Source: a bacterium (lineage in GTDB: Bacteria > SZUA-79 > Acidulodesulfobacterales > Acidulodesulfobacteraceae). Taken from it: a stretch of 14,211 bases of DNA. The stretch is from contig JAKACI010000013.1 of the NCBI GenBank assembly GCA_021821565.1, positions 1 through 14,211 of the forward strand, given 5' to 3'. The notes beneath the pieces are model-generated. The model saw only the letters and a list, made by a program, of their open reading frames with translations, did not search any database and was not told the origin of the DNA. Below are positions 13,363-14,211 of the stretch, one piece after another. Within the stretch, counting starts at the first letter, position 1. Each line of letters starts with the position of its first letter. Position numbers and translations under genes: made by a program.

Positions 13363-13424
13363 GTTTTTCGGTCATCTTCTTTAGACTTATAACCAAAATG
13401 TTCGCATATTCCGCAACTGTTCAT
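13361..13424 (-). pseudogene. N-terminal piece of the zinc-finger microgene split by the tnpB element
   Basis: The ATG at 13422-13424 has GGAG eight bases upstream and opens MNSCGICEHFGYKSKEDDRK(T), with a CxxC pair. Beyond 13361 the frame runs into the tnpB element and soon stops. Joined to 11611-11645 it becomes a 32-residue protein with cysteines at 4, 7 and 28, a plausible small zinc-binding microprotein. It starts 27 bases after the ribbon-helix-helix gene and would have been the second gene of the operon, before the HD hydrolase. Confidence 0.72.
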
Positions 13425-13451
13425 AATTATTCTCCGTGAAATTAAATAAAA

Positions 13452-13631
13452 TTAAATTGACTCTCCGTCTTGATATTTTTTAACATACTCTTCTACTAAT
13501 CCAGACAAAACTTCCGAAATGTTTTTATCTTGTCTCAACAAAGTGATTTTAAATTCTGTTTTAAGTTCTTTATCTATAACAAAATTAATATGGTCTGTTA
13601 TAGCTTTTTCATTTTCTACATTTTCATTCAT
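13452..13631 (-). CDS. Ribbon-helix-helix DNA-binding protein (Arc/CopG/ParG-like)
   Basis: 59 residues. The core reads HINFVIDKELKTEFKITLLR, then QDKNISEVLSGLVEEYVKKY: a beta-strand with alternating residues, a first helix, a turn and a second helix, in the standard order of ribbon-helix-helix repressors, which bind DNA as dimers through the strand. A short acidic N-terminal arm precedes it. GGAGG lies nine bases before the ATG. It is the first gene of the leftward operon and faces a long noncoding region with several dyads, so auto-repression or partition/copy control are the likely roles. No toxin partner follows immediately; the next gene was the split microgene. Confidence 0.78.
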   Translation of the reverse strand: MNENVENEKAITDHINFVIDKELKTEFKITLLRQDKNISEVLSGLVEEYVKKYQDGESI

Positions 13632-13698
13632 TTTTTAAATCCTCCATAAATTATTAAACTTTATAATTTTTAATACAAATATCAAAAACTATAATTTT

Positions 13699-13727
13699 AG
13701 TATCTCAAAAAAGCAAAATACTGTCAA
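13699..13727 (-). promoter_or_regulatory. Candidate promoter of the leftward operon
   Basis: On the minus strand a perfect TTGACA (plus 13722-13727) is followed after 17 bases by GATACT (plus 13699-13704). Transcription would start near 13692, about 60 bases ahead of the ribbon-helix-helix gene. TATCTC (13701-13706) overlaps the -10, and GAGATATT (13728-13735) abuts the -35, so a bound regulator would block the polymerase. Confidence 0.55.
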
Positions 13728-13784
13728 GAGATATTTTGCATATTAATAAATTAATGCAAATATATTTAAAGATATTAATATCTC
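13728..13784. repeat. Nested dyads next to the operon promoter (candidate operator)
   Basis: GAGATATT (13728-13735) is inverted relative to AATATCTC (13777-13784). Between them lie TTGCAT-A-TTAAT paired with ATTAATGCAA (13736-13759) and the perfect palindrome GATATTAATATC (13771-13782). The nested symmetry beside a -35 hexamer fits binding by a dimeric regulator such as the adjacent ribbon-helix-helix protein, though AT-rich DNA yields dyads easily. Confidence 0.5.
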
Positions 13785-13882
13785 AATAATACAAAATAGT
13801 TTAAAGTAGCTACACTTGAAATTTAAAGCGGATTATATTTTATAGAAAATATATCAAAATAAAAACTGCACGATTTTAAGGC

Positions 13883-13909
13883 ATTTGTTAAAATAATATT
13901 CTAACAAAT
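13883..13909. repeat. Inverted repeat ATTTGTTA / TAACAAAT, copy 1
   Basis: Perfect 8-bp arms separated by 11 bases. Extended to 11-bp arms there is one mismatch and a 5-base centre. The size is close to a tyrosine-recombinase core site (11-bp arms, 6-8-base centre in Xer/dif sites) and also to a repressor operator. The same arms recur 93 bases away. Confidence 0.55.
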
Positions 13910-13975
13910 AAATGAAATATTTCTTGGAAAGTTTAGGCAAATTTTGGATTCAAAAGGTACTCTTTTTAGAATTTT

Positions 13976-14004
13976 ATTTGTTAAAATAGTTCATAATAAC
14001 AAAT
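13976..14004. repeat. Inverted repeat ATTTGTTA / TAACAAAT, copy 2
   Basis: The same 8-bp arms as copy 1, here 13 bases apart, with the same TTGTTAAAATA beginning. Two copies with identical arms but diverged centres argue that the arms are bound by a protein and the centres are free to vary. Confidence 0.55.
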
Positions 14005-14211
14005 GAATATAATTTTGACAGACAAAATCAGTATTAATAAGGCTTTGCGGGATATTTGCCAAAAAATAGCGGAGTTTTAGGCGTTTAGACGGTAAAAATA
14101 ATTTATAGATTATAAAATAAATAGTAATATCAAGATATAGTTTTTATATTGCAACAATACTTTATAGAATTATTTAAATTATTTAATAGTTAGAGAATGT
14201 TTTAACATTTC

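Larger units (their letters stand above)
13632..14211. promoter_or_regulatory. Gene-free AT-rich control region upstream of the operon
   Basis: About 580 bases with no convincing coding frame. It contains a promoter for the leftward operon (13699-13727), GAGATA/TATCTC hexamers around it, a perfect 12-bp palindrome GATATTAATATC (13771-13782), a bulged dyad TTGCAT/ATGCAA (13736-13759), and two ATTTGTTA/TAACAAAT dyads (13883-13909 and 13976-14004). The remainder to the window edge is AT-rich without an evident feature. The set resembles an operator or origin region of a mobile element. Confidence 0.6.

Noticed and set aside
14003..14080. 25-codon plus-strand frame in the control region
   Set aside because: No ribosome binding site; the start lies inside an inverted-repeat arm and no pattern is recognised.
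13632..14211. CRISPR array or plasmid iterons
   Set aside because: The repeats are two dyads and a few hexamers, not regularly spaced direct repeats with spacers; no Cas genes are present.

Overview
The window is AT-rich bacterial DNA that reads as part of a mobile element: an integrated plasmid, phage early region or genomic island. I cannot assign a lineage. Most ribosome binding sites are GGAG or AGGAG type, and one protein has a standard Sec signal peptide, which fits a Gram-negative bacterium. No rRNA, tRNA or CRISPR array was found, and no virion structural or tail gene.

Layout. (1) 1-2005: a plus-strand OLD-family ATPase/TOPRIM nuclease with visibly richer base composition and different codon use from the rest. 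(2) 2006-4606, minus strand: the truncated N-terminus of a type III restriction-modification methyltransferase, a HEPN-like protein, an exported protein, a Lys/Asn-rich small protein and a 58-residue conserved small protein. Two copies of a roughly 110-bp noncoding repeat separate the last three. (3) 4637-11591: a tightly packed minus-strand series of mostly small unknown genes. Recognisable members are a tyrosine recombinase with only the catalytic domain, three small membrane proteins, a DEDDh exonuclease with a C-terminal DUF3820-like segment that is frameshifted, two paralogous zinc-binding proteins and a SpoT/Mesh1-type HD hydrolase. (4) 11646-13360: a tnpB-only IS200/IS605-type element that has split a 32-codon zinc-finger microgene. 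The two halves (13361-13424 and 11611-11645) rejoin in frame. (5) 13452-13631: a ribbon-helix-helix regulator, the first gene of the minus-strand series. Behind it (13632-14211) is a gene-free control region with a TTGACA promoter, GAGATA repeats and two ATTTGTTA/TAACAAAT dyads.

How it fits together: transcription probably starts near 13692, upstream of the ribbon-helix-helix gene, and runs leftward through overlapping or abutting genes. The ribbon-helix-helix protein is the natural candidate to control this promoter. The recombinase would mobilise or resolve the element. The left end (OLD nuclease, methyltransferase remnant, HEPN-like protein) looks like a rearranged defence patch.

The clearest result is the exact reconstruction of the tnpB insertion. 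It gives the empty site, a candidate target-adjacent motif (AAACAG or a part of it) and the predicted guide sequence. The second is the frameshift in the exonuclease gene.
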